A DNA stretch of 5,509 nt from Muribaculaceae bacterium (GTDB taxonomy: Bacteria > Bacteroidota > Bacteroidia > Bacteroidales > Muribaculaceae): the NCBI GenBank assembly GCA_009775125.1, contig VSPD01000103.1:1-5509 (forward strand). Direction: 5' to 3'. Below, piece after piece: positions 5,507 to 5,509 of this stretch; the stretch's first letter is position 1; every line of letters starts with the position of its first letter. The notes beneath the pieces are model-generated. The model saw nothing but the letters and a program-made list of their open reading frames with translations, was not told the origin of the DNA and searched no databases. The translations under genes were made by a program, and so were the position numbers.

Positions 5507-5509
5507 GAG

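Overview
The window looks like chromosome from a Bacteroidales bacterium (Bacteroidota); I cannot fix the genus, though a Muribaculaceae- or Bacteroides-like genome fits. Three things point there: two promoters of the Bacteroidota form TTTG-(19-20 nt)-TAnnTTTG, genes that start without a Shine-Dalgarno sequence, and a phosphorylase of the DUF3417 type next to an animal/fungal-like GT3 glycogen synthase.

Nearly everything reads on the minus strand. From high to low coordinates, a Bacteroidota promoter (4800-4830) drives a GT3-family glycogen synthase (4771-3113). After 74 nt comes an alpha-glucan phosphorylase (3038-477) with no promoter of its own visible, so the two are probably one operon. 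Together they form a storage-glucan cycle: the synthase extends alpha-1,4-glucan from a nucleotide sugar, and the phosphorylase takes glucose-1-phosphate back off. A strong hairpin (423-454) follows the phosphorylase. A second promoter of the same type (264-295) then drives tRNA-Phe(GAA) and tRNA-Lys(TTT), ended by a 14-bp hairpin terminator (21-55).

On the plus strand, divergent from the glycogen operon, is a 48-codon small gene (4984-5130) that ends 24 nt before a strong intrinsic terminator (5155-5194). It is a basic protein with a central helix-like segment; I cannot assign a function.

The last 310 bases (5200-5509) hold no convincing gene. They hold a dense run of inverted repeats. Two of these, 50 nt apart, carry nearly the same loop core (TACGCTGYCGCTC) inside stems of different sequence, and a third carries the 8-nt core in reverse complement. 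This looks like a cluster of a dispersed intergenic hairpin repeat and is the least explained part of the window. I see no CRISPR array, insertion sequence or recognised defence system.
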